A stretch of 52,378 nt of DNA. It comes from an uncultured Lachnospiraceae bacterium. GTDB taxonomy: Bacteria > Bacillota > Clostridia > Lachnospirales > Lachnospiraceae. Under the pieces are notes generated by a model. The model made no database searches and had not been told where the DNA came from. It worked only from the letters and a program-made list of their open reading frames with translations. Positions 17,870 through 27,600 of this stretch are shown piece after piece. The position numbers and the translations under genes were made by a program. The stretch's first letter is position 1; the number at the start of each line of letters is the position of its first letter. The DNA is taken from NCBI GenBank assembly GCA_946623875.1, contig CAMORO010000008.1, positions 1 through 52,378 of the forward strand, in the 5' to 3' direction.

Positions 17870-19333
17870 TTATATGATCCCGTTCAGTTCCTGATACATC
17901 CTCTTGGCATAGCTGTCCGTCATGCCACATACATAATCCATGACCATCAGAAGCCTGAGGTACAGCTTATGCGCCTCATCCTTACCCTCAGAATACTTAA
18001 AATAAATCCGCAGATAATTCTCCGACATGAGCATTGTAAGCTTTTCTCTTAGTGCTGTCTTATTTGCTTTCCAAAATGGCGTATCATAATATACAAAGGC
18101 ATCGGTGAATCTGTCCAGCAGAAAATCAAATATTGAAGAAGCAGCCACCTCCAGCTTAAGTATCGGCTTACTTATAAATACATATCTGTATGCAATATCC
18201 GACAAAGCAGCAACCAGTCCCGAGCCTGCGGATGCACCAAGAAGATCATCATTAAAGGTTCCGTTCATGATGCTTTCATAATTGTTTATAAACGCATCCG
18301 TCGCACTGCTGATAAAAAGTCCCTGCACCCTTACTATCCAGTTCTGTACCGCATACAGATCCGGATTCCCATAGCCGTTATCCAGGGCACGGTTGAAGTA
18401 TTTTTCAAGCATCCTTGATGCATTTATAAGGAAGCCTGTTTCTTCTTCAACACTGTCATCCTCTGCTGCCTTTGATATCTCTTTTGTGTATTTGTCAAGT
18501 TCTTCCTTCAAAAGCCTGTAATTAAGATTGCCTTTCTTTACCGCATCTTCAATATCCGCAGTGTTGTAGGCAATATCATCGGCCGCCTCAAGCAGATAGG
18601 TGAGAGGATGCCGGCATCCGTTAAGCCCGCAGGAACGCTCCACATCATCGAAATTATCCTTATCCGCATAGAAATATCCCATCTTCTTGTGAATGACCTT
18701 TCTGTTTGGATCATTCCTGTCATAATCAATTTCAAGCGACGAGCCCGGGTACTTGATCATCGTTGCCAGCAGAGCCTTGGTAAGGTTCATTCCATGCTCG
18801 TCAACAAGGAAATGAAGCTTGGTCACCACCCTGAATGCCTGAGTATTACCCTCAAAATGATAGAAATCATTCAGCATCTGTTCATTCAATACAGAAGTCA
18901 GCTCAACTCCGTTATAATCAATTCTTTCAAGGTTCTTCCGAAACCAGTCCTGAATGGCACTCTCGCCGAAATGTCCAAACGCCGGATTTCCTATGTCATG
19001 TATGAGTCCTGCGCACTGTAAAACATCACAGATATCCGCCTTGGTCCTTTCGGTAAAGTCATCTGCCAGGCCTTCATTTATTATCCGTGCACCGACACTC
19101 TGACCGAGCGACTTGGCAAAAGATGAAACCTCGAGCGAATGAGTCAGCCTTGTCCTTATGAAGTCACTGTTATCAAGCGGAAACACCTGAGTCTTATCCT
19201 GCAGCCTCCGAAATGACGGAGATGAGATTATCCTGTGATAATCCTTCTCGAATTCGGTTCTCAGATCGGAAGAACCACCCGGTTTTGTATATTGTCTCAG
19301 CCTTTCCTGACACATTAATTCAGTCCAGTTCAT
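17870..19333 (-). CDS. dgt: Deoxyguanosinetriphosphate triphosphohydrolase
   Basis: 487 residues. The HD-domain metal site is visible: RTRLTHSLEVS (His65) and GLIHDIGNPAFGHFGE (His112-Asp113), preceded by SFRRLQDKTQVFPL, which is characteristic of dNTP triphosphohydrolases of the Dgt type. The enzyme cleaves dGTP to deoxyguanosine and triphosphate and so controls dNTP pools; members of the family can also limit phage DNA synthesis. The start at 19333 has GGAG seven bases upstream. It lies 39 bases upstream of the acyltransferase-3 gene in the same direction, and a rho-independent terminator separates it from the glycosyltransferase before it. High confidence in family; exact nucleotide preference not shown. 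Confidence 0.93.
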   Translation of the reverse strand: MNWTELMCQERLRQYTKPGGSSDLRTEFEKDYHRIISSPSFRRLQDKTQVFPLDNSDFIRTRLTHSLEVSSFAKSLGQSVGARIINEGLADDFTERTKADICDVLQCAGLIHDIGNPAFGHFGESAIQDWFRKNLERIDYNGVELTSVLNEQMLNDFYHFEGNTQAFRVVTKLHFLVDEHGMNLTKALLATMIKYPGSSLEIDYDRNDPNRKVIHKKMGYFYADKDNFDDVERSCGLNGCRHPLTYLLEAADDIAYNTADIEDAVKKGNLNYRLLKEELDKYTKEISKAAEDDSVEEETGFLINASRMLEKYFNRALDNGYGNPDLYAVQNWIVRVQGLFISSATDAFINNYESIMNGTFNDDLLGASAGSGLVAALSDIAYRYVFISKPILKLEVAASSIFDFLLDRFTDAFVYYDTPFWKANKTALREKLTMLMSENYLRIYFKYSEGKDEAHKLYLRLLMVMDYVCGMTDSYAKRMYQELNGII

Positions 19334-19353
19334 ATCATTTCTCCGTTTTATCA

Positions 19354-19379
19354 AAAAATCCGCCAAACGGCGGATTTTT
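19354..19379 (-). terminator. Rho-independent terminator after the DPM1-like glycosyltransferase gene
   Basis: A perfect 11-bp stem (19354-19364 with 19369-19379) with a 4-base loop. It is GC-rich at the tip and A/T-rich at the base, so on the minus strand it ends in a run of T. It lies 23 bases after the stop at 19403 and directly before the dgt ribosome binding site. Confidence 0.85.
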
Positions 19380-19402
19380 GAAACCTTTATTACCTAAACC
19401 TC

Positions 19403-20134
19403 TTAGCCCTTGTAACTTTGATCGAACAGATTGTATTTAAGAATACAGTAGATCGCCCTGAAGCCATCCTTTACCCCTATCTTCTTACCCTCATTATAGG
19501 TTCTGGGATAGTAAGAGATAGGAACCTCATATATCTTGCAGTGCTTCTTGGCAATCTTCGCGGTTATCTCCGGTTCAAAACCGAACCTGTTCTCCACGAT
19601 CGGTATGCTCTGTATGACCTCGCGTCTGAACATCTTATAGCAGGTTTCCATATCTGTAAGAGCAAGATCCGAAAAGAGATTGGACATAAACGTAAGGAAC
19701 TTGTTCCCAGCGCTGTGATAAAACCTCTTGATCATATACTTCTCGCTTCTTGCATAACGGCTTCCGTATACAACATCCGCATCTCCCCTTCCCGAAACAA
19801 AGGGTTCGATAAGCACATTATAATCCTTGGGATCATATTCACTGTCCGCATCCTGTACAACTACCAGATCACCTGTTGCCGCCTGAAAGCCGTGCCTTAA
19901 GGCAGCACCCTTCCCCATGTTCTTCTTGTGATACAGCACCTTGTCAACCGTCTTGCCTATTTCAGTCTGAAGCATTTCCCTCGTGCCGTCAGTCGAATAG
20001 TCATCCACTATTATTATCTCGATATTCTTAACGCCGCTATCTTTAACATCTGAGATTATCTTCTCAAGAGTATTCCTCTCGTTATAACACGGAATGACCA
20101 CAGATAATTTAAGGGTTTCCTTATCCAGTTTCAT
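19403..20134 (-). CDS. Family 2 glycosyltransferase, DPM1-like
   Basis: 243 residues, GT-A fold without membrane helices. Motifs: SVVIPCYNE (11-19), IVDDYSTDGT (42-51), VQDADSEYDP (93-102, metal-binding), then DMETCYKMFRR and FGFEPEITAKIAK. This set is typical of dolichyl/polyprenyl-phosphate mannose or glucose synthase-like enzymes that move a sugar from a nucleotide to a lipid phosphate. It follows the Met/Gly/Gln-repeat membrane protein by 34 bases and is closed by a strong terminator. The GT-C-like proteins nearby (for example at 21997-23889) are plausible users of its product. The sugar cannot be read from sequence. Confidence 0.87.
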   Translation of the reverse strand: MKLDKETLKLSVVIPCYNERNTLEKIISDVKDSGVKNIEIIIVDDYSTDGTREMLQTEIGKTVDKVLYHKKNMGKGAALRHGFQAATGDLVVVQDADSEYDPKDYNVLIEPFVSGRGDADVVYGSRYARSEKYMIKRFYHSAGNKFLTFMSNLFSDLALTDMETCYKMFRREVIQSIPIVENRFGFEPEITAKIAKKHCKIYEVPISYYPRTYNEGKKIGVKDGFRAIYCILKYNLFDQSYKG

Positions 20135-20168
20135 ATTTGTCTTCCTTTATATTCTTTTATCATAACTA

Positions 20169-21833
20169 TCAGGGCTTGATATTGATCGAGATAGTGGTCT
20201 CGTTCACATTTGCCTCTATATCTCTTGTTACGGGTTCAGCCCATGCAGGATTGCTGATGGTCAGCGTATACATGCATGGTAACAGCGGGGCTATATCCGC
20301 GCTCTGTCCCGCATTTACCTCCTGATCCGTGAAGCCCGACAGAGAGATCGTCGTTCCGTCATACCCCATATTTACCACAAACTTGATCAGTGGGAACTTT
20401 ACCAGAAAAACGCCTTCCTCCTGCGCTGAATACTTATCATTCGCTAGTTCCGATAAAAGTGCGGATCTTTTATCCGAATTGGTGGACATATAGGTAACAA
20501 AATGATCTACAACCGACTGCGGATAACCTTTAATACTTCCGCTGTCATCGGCATAACCTATCTTACTTCCCACAAATGCAGTATCACCTGCTGCGATCGC
20601 CTTTTCCAGTTGAGTCAGCAGCTCATTGTATGATTCAGCCTGAGTATATCCGTCCACACCGGCACCGCTGTCAAGGACCATGGTTGCTCCCGAAGTTGTG
20701 CCTTCCGAAGCACCGCCGCCCGGAGCTCCTGCTGCCGATCCGCTTCCGTCCGCCTCTCCTGTATCTGATGCTGCATCATCACCGGTCTCACCGGACTGCT
20801 CACCGGCCGCCTTGGGAGGCGCGGGTAACTCGCTGCCATCCTCATCAAGTGCAGCTCCTGCCGGTTTACTCAGTTTACCCTGTACCGCATTGTCGTAAAC
20901 ATCCTTAAAAAGACCGTTATATGTCACCATTTCCTTGGGGATCACATATACTTTGCTTTTTCCTTTATGTGCAGTTCCGTATGCGATCACCGATATAAGA
21001 AGACATATAACAAGTATTCCGCCGAAAACGTATGCATTCACACCGGACAGACTCTCCACGAGTCCCTGAGGTACTCCGATGGACATTCCCGCTCCTGTCC
21101 TCCGGTCAGATGATCCGTTCCTCTCCTCAAACAGTCTGTTTCCACGTTTTCCGGTTTCTCTTTCATCCGGTTCATCCGGAACAGGCTTTCTGTTCAGAAC
21201 GCTGTTTCGGCCGGCCGGTCTGCTTCGCATCTGCATATCCGGATCACGTCTCGCTGCACCCGCATCGGACCTGCCCTGCATGTTGTAACCCTGAGGTCCC
21301 TGTCCCTGAGGTTCTCTGAACGGAGGCATCCCCTGTCCCGGTTTCATATTGTTTACGGATCTTCCCTGCTGGCCGGGTCCCTGTTGATTAAAGCCCTGTC
21401 CTCCTGATCCCTGTATACCTCGTCCGGGATATCCCTGCATCGGCATTCCGTTCTGTCCCGGCATCATTCCCTGTACGCGCGGCATCTGCCCCGGATTCGC
21501 ATTCTGCCCGGGCATGCCCTGCATCGGCATCCCCTGTCCGCGCGGCATTCCTCCGGCAGGCATTCCGCCAACAGGCATTCCTCCGGTGGGCGTTCCGTTC
21601 GGTTGTCTTCCTTGCATGTTGTAACCCTGAGGTCCCTGTCCCTGTGGATTTCTGAGCGGTGGCATCCCCTGCCCCGGCATCATTCCCTGACCGGACATCC
21701 CCTGTCCTGGCATCATTCCATGCCCCTGCATCCTCTGTCCCGGATTTACATTAGGTCCGGACATGCCCTGCATTGGCATCCCACGCCCCTGCATACCCTG
21801 TGCATTTCCTTCATTTCCATTGTTGTAATCCAT
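20169..21833 (-). CDS. Met/Gly/Gln/Pro-repeat single-pass membrane protein
   Basis: 554 residues. Residues 1 to about 190 are low-complexity, built from PGQGM, GMPMQGM and related units plus two near-identical blocks ending GPQGYNMQGR. A basic/acidic linker follows, then one membrane helix (about 267-287), an acidic Gly/Ser/Ala-rich stretch (about 335-385) and a folded C-terminal part of about 150 residues. The C-terminal part holds an NTF2/TcaA-like region and a final beta-rich segment ending YTLTISNPAW...NETTISINIKP. That resembles the TcaA-type envelope proteins of Firmicutes, but only tentatively. With the repeats on the cytoplasmic side it would replace the zinc ribbon usual there. GGGAG lies six bases before the ATG. 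No enzymatic motif is seen. Confidence 0.6.
   Translation of the reverse strand: MDYNNGNEGNAQGMQGRGMPMQGMSGPNVNPGQRMQGHGMMPGQGMSGQGMMPGQGMPPLRNPQGQGPQGYNMQGRQPNGTPTGGMPVGGMPAGGMPRGQGMPMQGMPGQNANPGQMPRVQGMMPGQNGMPMQGYPGRGIQGSGGQGFNQQGPGQQGRSVNNMKPGQGMPPFREPQGQGPQGYNMQGRSDAGAARRDPDMQMRSRPAGRNSVLNRKPVPDEPDERETGKRGNRLFEERNGSSDRRTGAGMSIGVPQGLVESLSGVNAYVFGGILVICLLISVIAYGTAHKGKSKVYVIPKEMVTYNGLFKDVYDNAVQGKLSKPAGAALDEDGSELPAPPKAAGEQSGETGDDAASDTGEADGSGSAAGAPGGGASEGTTSGATMVLDSGAGVDGYTQAESYNELLTQLEKAIAAGDTAFVGSKIGYADDSGSIKGYPQSVVDHFVTYMSTNSDKRSALLSELANDKYSAQEEGVFLVKFPLIKFVVNMGYDGTTISLSGFTDQEVNAGQSADIAPLLPCMYTLTISNPAWAEPVTRDIEANVNETTISINIKP
21279..21677 (-). repeat. Internal DNA repeat within the Met/Gly/Gln-repeat gene
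   Basis: A 63-base unit at 21279-21341 recurs at 21615-21677 with about six differences, encoding the two GMPP...GPQGYNMQGR blocks. Shorter units encoding PGQGM and GMPMQGM fill the space between and around. The arrangement suggests growth by internal duplication and possible length variation between strains. Confidence 0.8.
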
Positions 21834-21996
21834 AATGTTCTCCCACAACCCCTTATACACAACAACAAACCGTAACTCCAAAGTTAAGCTGTCTTTGTCG
21901 TTCACTATACAATCAATCTATCATATCTTAACATAAAAGACGGGAAAAATACAGATATTTCATCATTAATGACAGATTTTTTTACAAGATATTGTA

Positions 21997-23889
21997 TCAG
22001 TCGGCCTGTTTAAGCCTGAATCCATCCCTTATCTTGTTGCCTCTGCGTTCTATCCCGTCAAGATTGCTGCCGTACAGGATTGCAGGAAAATCATGATACC
22101 ATATCTGTTCTCCATCTGTTTCAGGATAGTATATCGTGATTCCTTCCCACTCCCTTCTGACTGATTTCGCTTCCGGATAATCCTTCTGAACGATCAGCGC
22201 TCCATCTATGCCTATATCAAGAAAATAATGAGCATCATCACTTGCAAACATGTAAATTCCCTTGAGCATGTCGAAGCATACAAAGACAAGTACCGTCAAT
22301 CCGATACACCATTTATACATGACTTTGCTGTTCCGTTTTATCAGGTTAGTCAAAAGGAAAGTAATAACTCCCGCCGAAAACAAAGGAAGAAGCAGTATAT
22401 ATCCGTATCCAAACCGGTTCGAAGGCGCCGACAGCATAAAGAAGCCGTAACTCACCAACAGTATCGTTCCGAAATAAACATAATTCCAATACTGTGACAT
22501 CCCCTCAGTCCCGGATAACTGTCCGGCATTTTTTGAAGTAAGGCGCATACGCAATCCGTAAACACAGCTCACAACCATTATTCCTGCCATTATCGCAGCG
22601 CCGGTAAAAGAGGTTTTTGACAGATACCTGTTGGCCGCTCCCTGCTCACTCCACCATACAGGAAACCACTCATTTATTTTCTGGTCTATGAGTGCCGTAT
22701 CCTTCGTATACCTTGCCCATACAACTATCTCATCCGCCTCATGCCTTGCACCCTCCACAGGTACCTTCCAATCCACACCGAACAGATCGACAGAAGGCAT
22801 CGGATATACCAGCCAGCCCGATATGATGATATTTCTGATAAAATACGGGAGTATGAGTATCAGTCCCATAACGATATAGGCTGATATTGCCCTGATCTTC
22901 TTTTCGCGGATGAGCGTAACCGCCGGTTTGATCACAAGCAGAGCCAGTACTCCCACACTAAGCTTGACCGACACAAGAAATACCGCCATAACACACAGAA
23001 GCGCATAGCCTTCCATGTCTTTATAAGCCGTACCGTTTTCTGCTTCCTCTTCGATCATCTCCACCCATCTTATGCACAGCCATATAATAAGCCATATAAC
23101 ACCGTGATCCGTTGACGGCGAGATTATCTCCACAGCAGTAATAATGAAATAGATGAAGGGAACAGGATACAGGAAATCACTTACCCTGAGTCCCTTATTC
23201 ATGATCCCCGAACCCTCAGACTTAACAAAATGTCCAAACCACCCGTTCAGTGAATACAGCATTACAAACACCGCCAGAAAACCCGAAACCGTATGCATCG
23301 ACCTTCCCAAAAAGTGCATGCTGTACAGAGCGCACAGGCAGAAATACGAGCTGTTAAATCCGAGTCTTGTCTGCATATGTGCAAGCCCCTTCACAACACC
23401 GAAGCTCTCGATCCAGTGAATGCTCTGCGCGTGATACGTTCCGGTATCATATGCAAACCTGCCGCATGACGTGAAATATGCACATACAATAATGATAAGT
23501 ACGGCAAACGCTGTATGTATCACTCCCGATACCACCGCATTTTCCCTCCGTCCCAATGGACTACTGTCATGTGCATCTGCCACAGGAAACAGCGAATTGC
23601 GCAGAATATCCCTGACCGTGCTCCGTTTACAGACAATGATAAGAATGCATGCCGCGACAAGAAATACATTTGCCGAAAGTCCCACACCGGCGATCAGGCT
23701 GAAGTACCCGGCATAAGCCGTAAGCACACAAATACCGCACGCTATACAGCTACCTGCTTTAATATCTTTGATCCCTGTATCCGTATTTACTTTATTTCCC
23801 GTGATTGTTCTTATCTTATCAAGGACAAAAGATCCGATGAGAAAAGACGTGATAAGAATATATGACCAGTTAAGAATTACAGAAACCAT
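21997..23889 (-). CDS. Polytopic membrane protein, GT-C-like (LIC_10190-like)
   Basis: 630 residues with about a dozen membrane segments and a C-terminal soluble tail of about 70 residues. After the fourth hydrophobic region it has YDTGTYHAQSIHWIE, then GVVKGLAHMQTRLGFNSSYF. I recognise this pattern from LIC_10190-type membrane proteins, which are predicted surface-glycan glycosyltransferases. Asp in YDTG may be the catalytic or metal-binding acid of a GT-C fold. The start follows the ECF-like gene by 20 bases and the stop precedes the repeat-protein gene by about 160 bases. Exact reaction unknown. Confidence 0.62.
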   Translation of the reverse strand: MVSVILNWSYILITSFLIGSFVLDKIRTITGNKVNTDTGIKDIKAGSCIACGICVLTAYAGYFSLIAGVGLSANVFLVAACILIIVCKRSTVRDILRNSLFPVADAHDSSPLGRRENAVVSGVIHTAFAVLIIIVCAYFTSCGRFAYDTGTYHAQSIHWIESFGVVKGLAHMQTRLGFNSSYFCLCALYSMHFLGRSMHTVSGFLAVFVMLYSLNGWFGHFVKSEGSGIMNKGLRVSDFLYPVPFIYFIITAVEIISPSTDHGVIWLIIWLCIRWVEMIEEEAENGTAYKDMEGYALLCVMAVFLVSVKLSVGVLALLVIKPAVTLIREKKIRAISAYIVMGLILILPYFIRNIIISGWLVYPMPSVDLFGVDWKVPVEGARHEADEIVVWARYTKDTALIDQKINEWFPVWWSEQGAANRYLSKTSFTGAAIMAGIMVVSCVYGLRMRLTSKNAGQLSGTEGMSQYWNYVYFGTILLVSYGFFMLSAPSNRFGYGYILLLPLFSAGVITFLLTNLIKRNSKVMYKWCIGLTVLVFVCFDMLKGIYMFASDDAHYFLDIGIDGALIVQKDYPEAKSVRREWEGITIYYPETDGEQIWYHDFPAILYGSNLDGIERRGNKIRDGFRLKQAD

Positions 23890-23909
23890 TTATTTCCCTT
23901 CACCACCAC

Positions 23910-24491
23910 TTATCTTACTCTTTCAGAATAGTCATTTCCCGCCGCAACGATCTGCCCGTACTTCTTATACAGACTGTTGAGCAGCAGAAGCAAAGGCATA
24001 CAGACACACAGCATATTGACAATGGTAATACCGCAGAATTTCACTCCGTCAAGCATAGTGGTCCTAAGATCCCACGACCTTACATAGAAGTCAAACAGCG
24101 GATCTATACACACCCATGCCAACACTGCAACTACCGTTTCCACGACTGCATAATCTGCAAGACGTATTCCCTTAAACCTGCCATCACGCACCATGAATTT
24201 ATCTGCGTAATGTCCTGTCGCCACACCCGAAAAAACCAGAAGCAGCATTGCCGTATCGGTATTTCTTCCTCCATTCGCCATATTGATAACAAGAAAAGCC
24301 GCCAGTGGTATCACCAGACCCGCTACAGTTCCGTACACTGCAGCGATCACAACTACCACTATGGCAAATATCTGGATCAGCCATATATCCGGCAAGGCAG
24401 TATATTCAGTTAATCCAAAGTAGGATATCACGATCAGTATTGTTCCCAATACGATCGCAGCTACTGTTTCAGTATCAAACCTGTTTTTCAT
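23910..24491 (-). CDS. Putative ECF transporter S-component
   Basis: 193 residues with six hydrophobic segments and short loops. The pattern AAVYGTVAGLVIPLAAFLVINMANGG in the middle and a C-terminal FCGITIVNMLCVCMPLLLLL resemble substrate-binding S-components of energy-coupling-factor vitamin transporters. No ATPase or EcfT subunits are in the window, as is usual for group II ECF systems with a shared energising module. The ATG at 24491 was chosen for AGGAG four bases upstream; the open frame extends further 5' but without better initiation signals. The ligand is unknown. The 155-base leader between this gene and addA is discussed in the findings. Confidence 0.55.
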   Translation of the reverse strand: MKNRFDTETVAAIVLGTILIVISYFGLTEYTALPDIWLIQIFAIVVVVIAAVYGTVAGLVIPLAAFLVINMANGGRNTDTAMLLLVFSGVATGHYADKFMVRDGRFKGIRLADYAVVETVVAVLAWVCIDPLFDFYVRSWDLRTTMLDGVKFCGITIVNMLCVCMPLLLLLNSLYKKYGQIVAAGNDYSERVR

Positions 24492-24646
24492 AACTCTCCT
24501 GTTAAAGTTTATCGATCCGTAGCCGTAAAGCACAGACTCCGAATACCGTTTCCCTAAATCCGGGCATAATACCGGGCAATAATAGATATCAATTATATAG
24601 TATCGAAAAATCACATTCCTTGCAAGCGTCTCAAAAGAATGGATTT

Positions 24647-27600
24647 CTAACCTCCCATTGTCCACGGGATGTTCACCGTCCGGTTATGCCTTGTAGAATA
24701 GATGATAAGCTCCCCTATCTCCCTGTCGGTCATTGCCGACAGCGCCCTTGCATAATACTCAAGCTGGACGTGATAGCGTTCCGCCAGCTCTTCGGCATCA
24801 TCCACTCTGTCCGTTTTGTAATCCACGATAACTATCTTATCATCTTCAATAAAATACGCATCTATGATGCCCTGAATGAGCAATCCGTCAAAGCTGAACA
24901 TAAACGGCTGTTCCCTGTAAAGAAGACCTTCCGCATCGGCACGCTTCATACGCAAAGCAAGATCACTGTTTACAAATCCTCTGATCTCATGAAGCTTAAC
25001 ACAGTCAATGAGATCATCCTCCATAAGTCCCTGCTGTCTGACATATTCAAGGAAGGCGCGTATGTCTTCTTCAGCAGTACCCCTGCTGTAATCCCATATC
25101 TCAAACACACGGTGTACCGCCGTACCATGGAGAGTTGCAGGTATCTCCTTATCCTGCTCTCTTATAAAATCAGGAATATATGGCTTTATCTCATCTCTGT
25201 CAGATACGTATCCGGAACCCTTCGCAGCGGCCGCCAATGCTTTCTCATCCACTTCAAGACCACCGGCAGGTATTTCCTTATCCTCCGCGATCTCATGCAT
25301 GCTCCGCCTCTTAAGCTCCGTAACCGATACCTTTTCATACTGTTTCTTTTCATTCTCATAAGGGTAGCTGAAGCTTAGCCTGTCAAGAAGCATGTCCGTA
25401 TATTCATCCTGCCCTCTGAGACTCTCATATACCGGTTTTTCACCGGCTTCATATTGAACCTTAAGCTTAGAGAACAGCTCAGCCTTCACCGTCTCAAGAT
25501 CCACAGTCTCCTTTATCGCAGTATCAACCATATCCACAGCCGAAACGGTGTTGATCATATATGACTTCAGTCCGGCGTTGTTAAGTCCGTAGAGAATAAG
25601 ATCAAGATATGAACAACATTTGCCAAGGCCTGCGTCAAACTTAAGAGAATCTTCGAAATCCTTAACGACTCCGGTCATGATAAGCTTCTCCTTAGCCCTG
25701 GTCATTGCAACGTACAGCACACGCTCTTCTTCCGCAAGTGTTTCATACTGCTTCTTCTTAGCCACTGCACTCTTTATCCCTGTCATACGCCTGACCCTCA
25801 GCTTAGGATCAACATATTCCATACCTATTCCCAGATCTATGTCCGGAATGATCGCAGCTCTTACATCCATCAGATTGTATTTCTTATGGATCCCCGCAAC
25901 AAAGCATACCGGAAACTCCAGTCCCTTGCTCTTGTGTATGGTCATTATACGTACGGTATCATCATTCTCATCAAGGACATTGGCCTCTCCGAAATCAATA
26001 TCATATTTCCTCAGCGTTTCAATATATCTGATAAAGTGGAACAATCCCTTGTAACTGAGTTTACCATAGTCATCCGCCTTCTTCAGGAGCATGTTAAGGT
26101 TGGCCCTCTTACGTTTCCCGTCCGGCATCGCGGACACATAGGTTCCGTAACCGCCGTCAATTATTTCAAGGAGCAGTTCATATACCCCGGTATATCTGAC
26201 CTTGGCACGAAGTTCATTATACTTTCCAAGGAATTGAGCCGCCTTTTTATTAAGTTCCCCTTTATCTTCACATGCATGTTCCTCTGTTCCTGCCCCTGTT
26301 TCCTTTTGTGCATCTTCCGTATTTACGCTGTCGACAACCTTCCCGCCTGCTGCCATCTTAAGAGAATCATACAGATAGCCGGCAGGGTACCCGGTTCGTA
26401 ATACAGCCATTTCTTCATCCGAAAATCCACCGAAAACGGAATGCAGGACTGCCGCGATCTTTATGTCCTGAAGAGGATTGTCCAGGATTGCAAGATAGTC
26501 AAGCAGTACCGACACCTCCATGGCAGAAAAATATCCCGTCTGGCTCATTACATGAACAGGGATACCTTCAGCCGCAAGTATCTTTTTGAATTTCTCGTCC
26601 CATCCTTTGGCAGATCTTAGCAGTATTACAATATCGGAATACCGAATATGCCTCATTTCACCATCGCAGACCATCTGTTCCCGCATCAGTTCCTTAATAC
26701 GTCCGGCGATAGCCTTAGCTTCAAGCTCACGACTGTCTATACCCTCCTGAGCACCCACCAGGAGCAGCTCGGTCTTCTCCTGTTTATCACTTGTTTCGGG
26801 ATATTGCGCGCCCGGATGCAGTGCTGCCGCACTGTCATAATCTATACCGCCGAATTCCTTACTCATGATCTGTGCAAACAGTTCATTAACTGATGTAAGT
26901 ACCGATGCGCGGCTTCTGAAATTGGTGCTTAAGTCTATACGCCGGTTACAGGTTCTTTCACCCGGCTCCAAATTACGGTCAACGTCCTTTCCTGTCTCAG
27001 GTCCGTCATTTGCGCTTCCTGAGGAAAATGAATTGTATTTCTCCATAAACAACTGCGGTCTTGCAAGGCGGAAGCTGTAGATACTCTGCCTGACATCCCC
27101 AACCATAAAGAGGTTGTTACCGCGCGCAATGTACTTAAGCAGCTCTTCCTGAACCAGATTGCTGTCCTGATACTCATCAACATATATCTCCTCAAAGTAC
27201 TCCCTGTACTCCTTTGCCGTGCTTCCGTCCTCGGCCGACAATATATCGATGCACATATGTTCAAGGTCGGCAAAATCAACTATAAGCCTGTCTCTCTTTG
27301 AAAGAGCATACCGGTCCATGAATTCGCTCGTAAGCCTTATGATCTCCGAAGCAACGGGTGCACAGGCATGTATCCTTTCAAGGTTCTCCTCAAGCGTAAG
27401 CCGGAACTCACCCGATGCCAGGCCGCTTACTGCCTTCTTATACCCCTCCCTGAGCTTCTTTACCCTGTCCTGTATATCCGGATCAACATAAGGACCGCCC
27501 TTCTTCGCTCTTCCAAGCTTGGGAAACGGCTCCCTCATAAGCGATGATCTCAGTCCCTCATAGGTGTTGTTATCATACATATCGGTGAGCAGCTCAATAT

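Noticed and set aside
17870-19333. dGTPase as part of an anti-phage defence island
   Set aside because: Dgt-type enzymes are widespread housekeeping proteins and no other defence gene is nearby.
20169-21833. Collagen-like or silk-like repeat protein
   Set aside because: The repeat lacks the strict Gly-X-Y period of collagen, and the predicted orientation places it in the cytoplasm.
24492-24646. Firm call of a cobalamin riboswitch before the ECF-like gene
   Set aside because: Only the AGGGAA string and a short possible stem agree with the consensus; the key loop and the final conserved box are missing, so I kept it as a low-interest observation only.
24620-25378. Plus-strand open frame of about 250 codons opposite the addA 3' end
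   Set aside because: It overlaps the conserved AddA nuclease domain in antisense and has no initiation signals.
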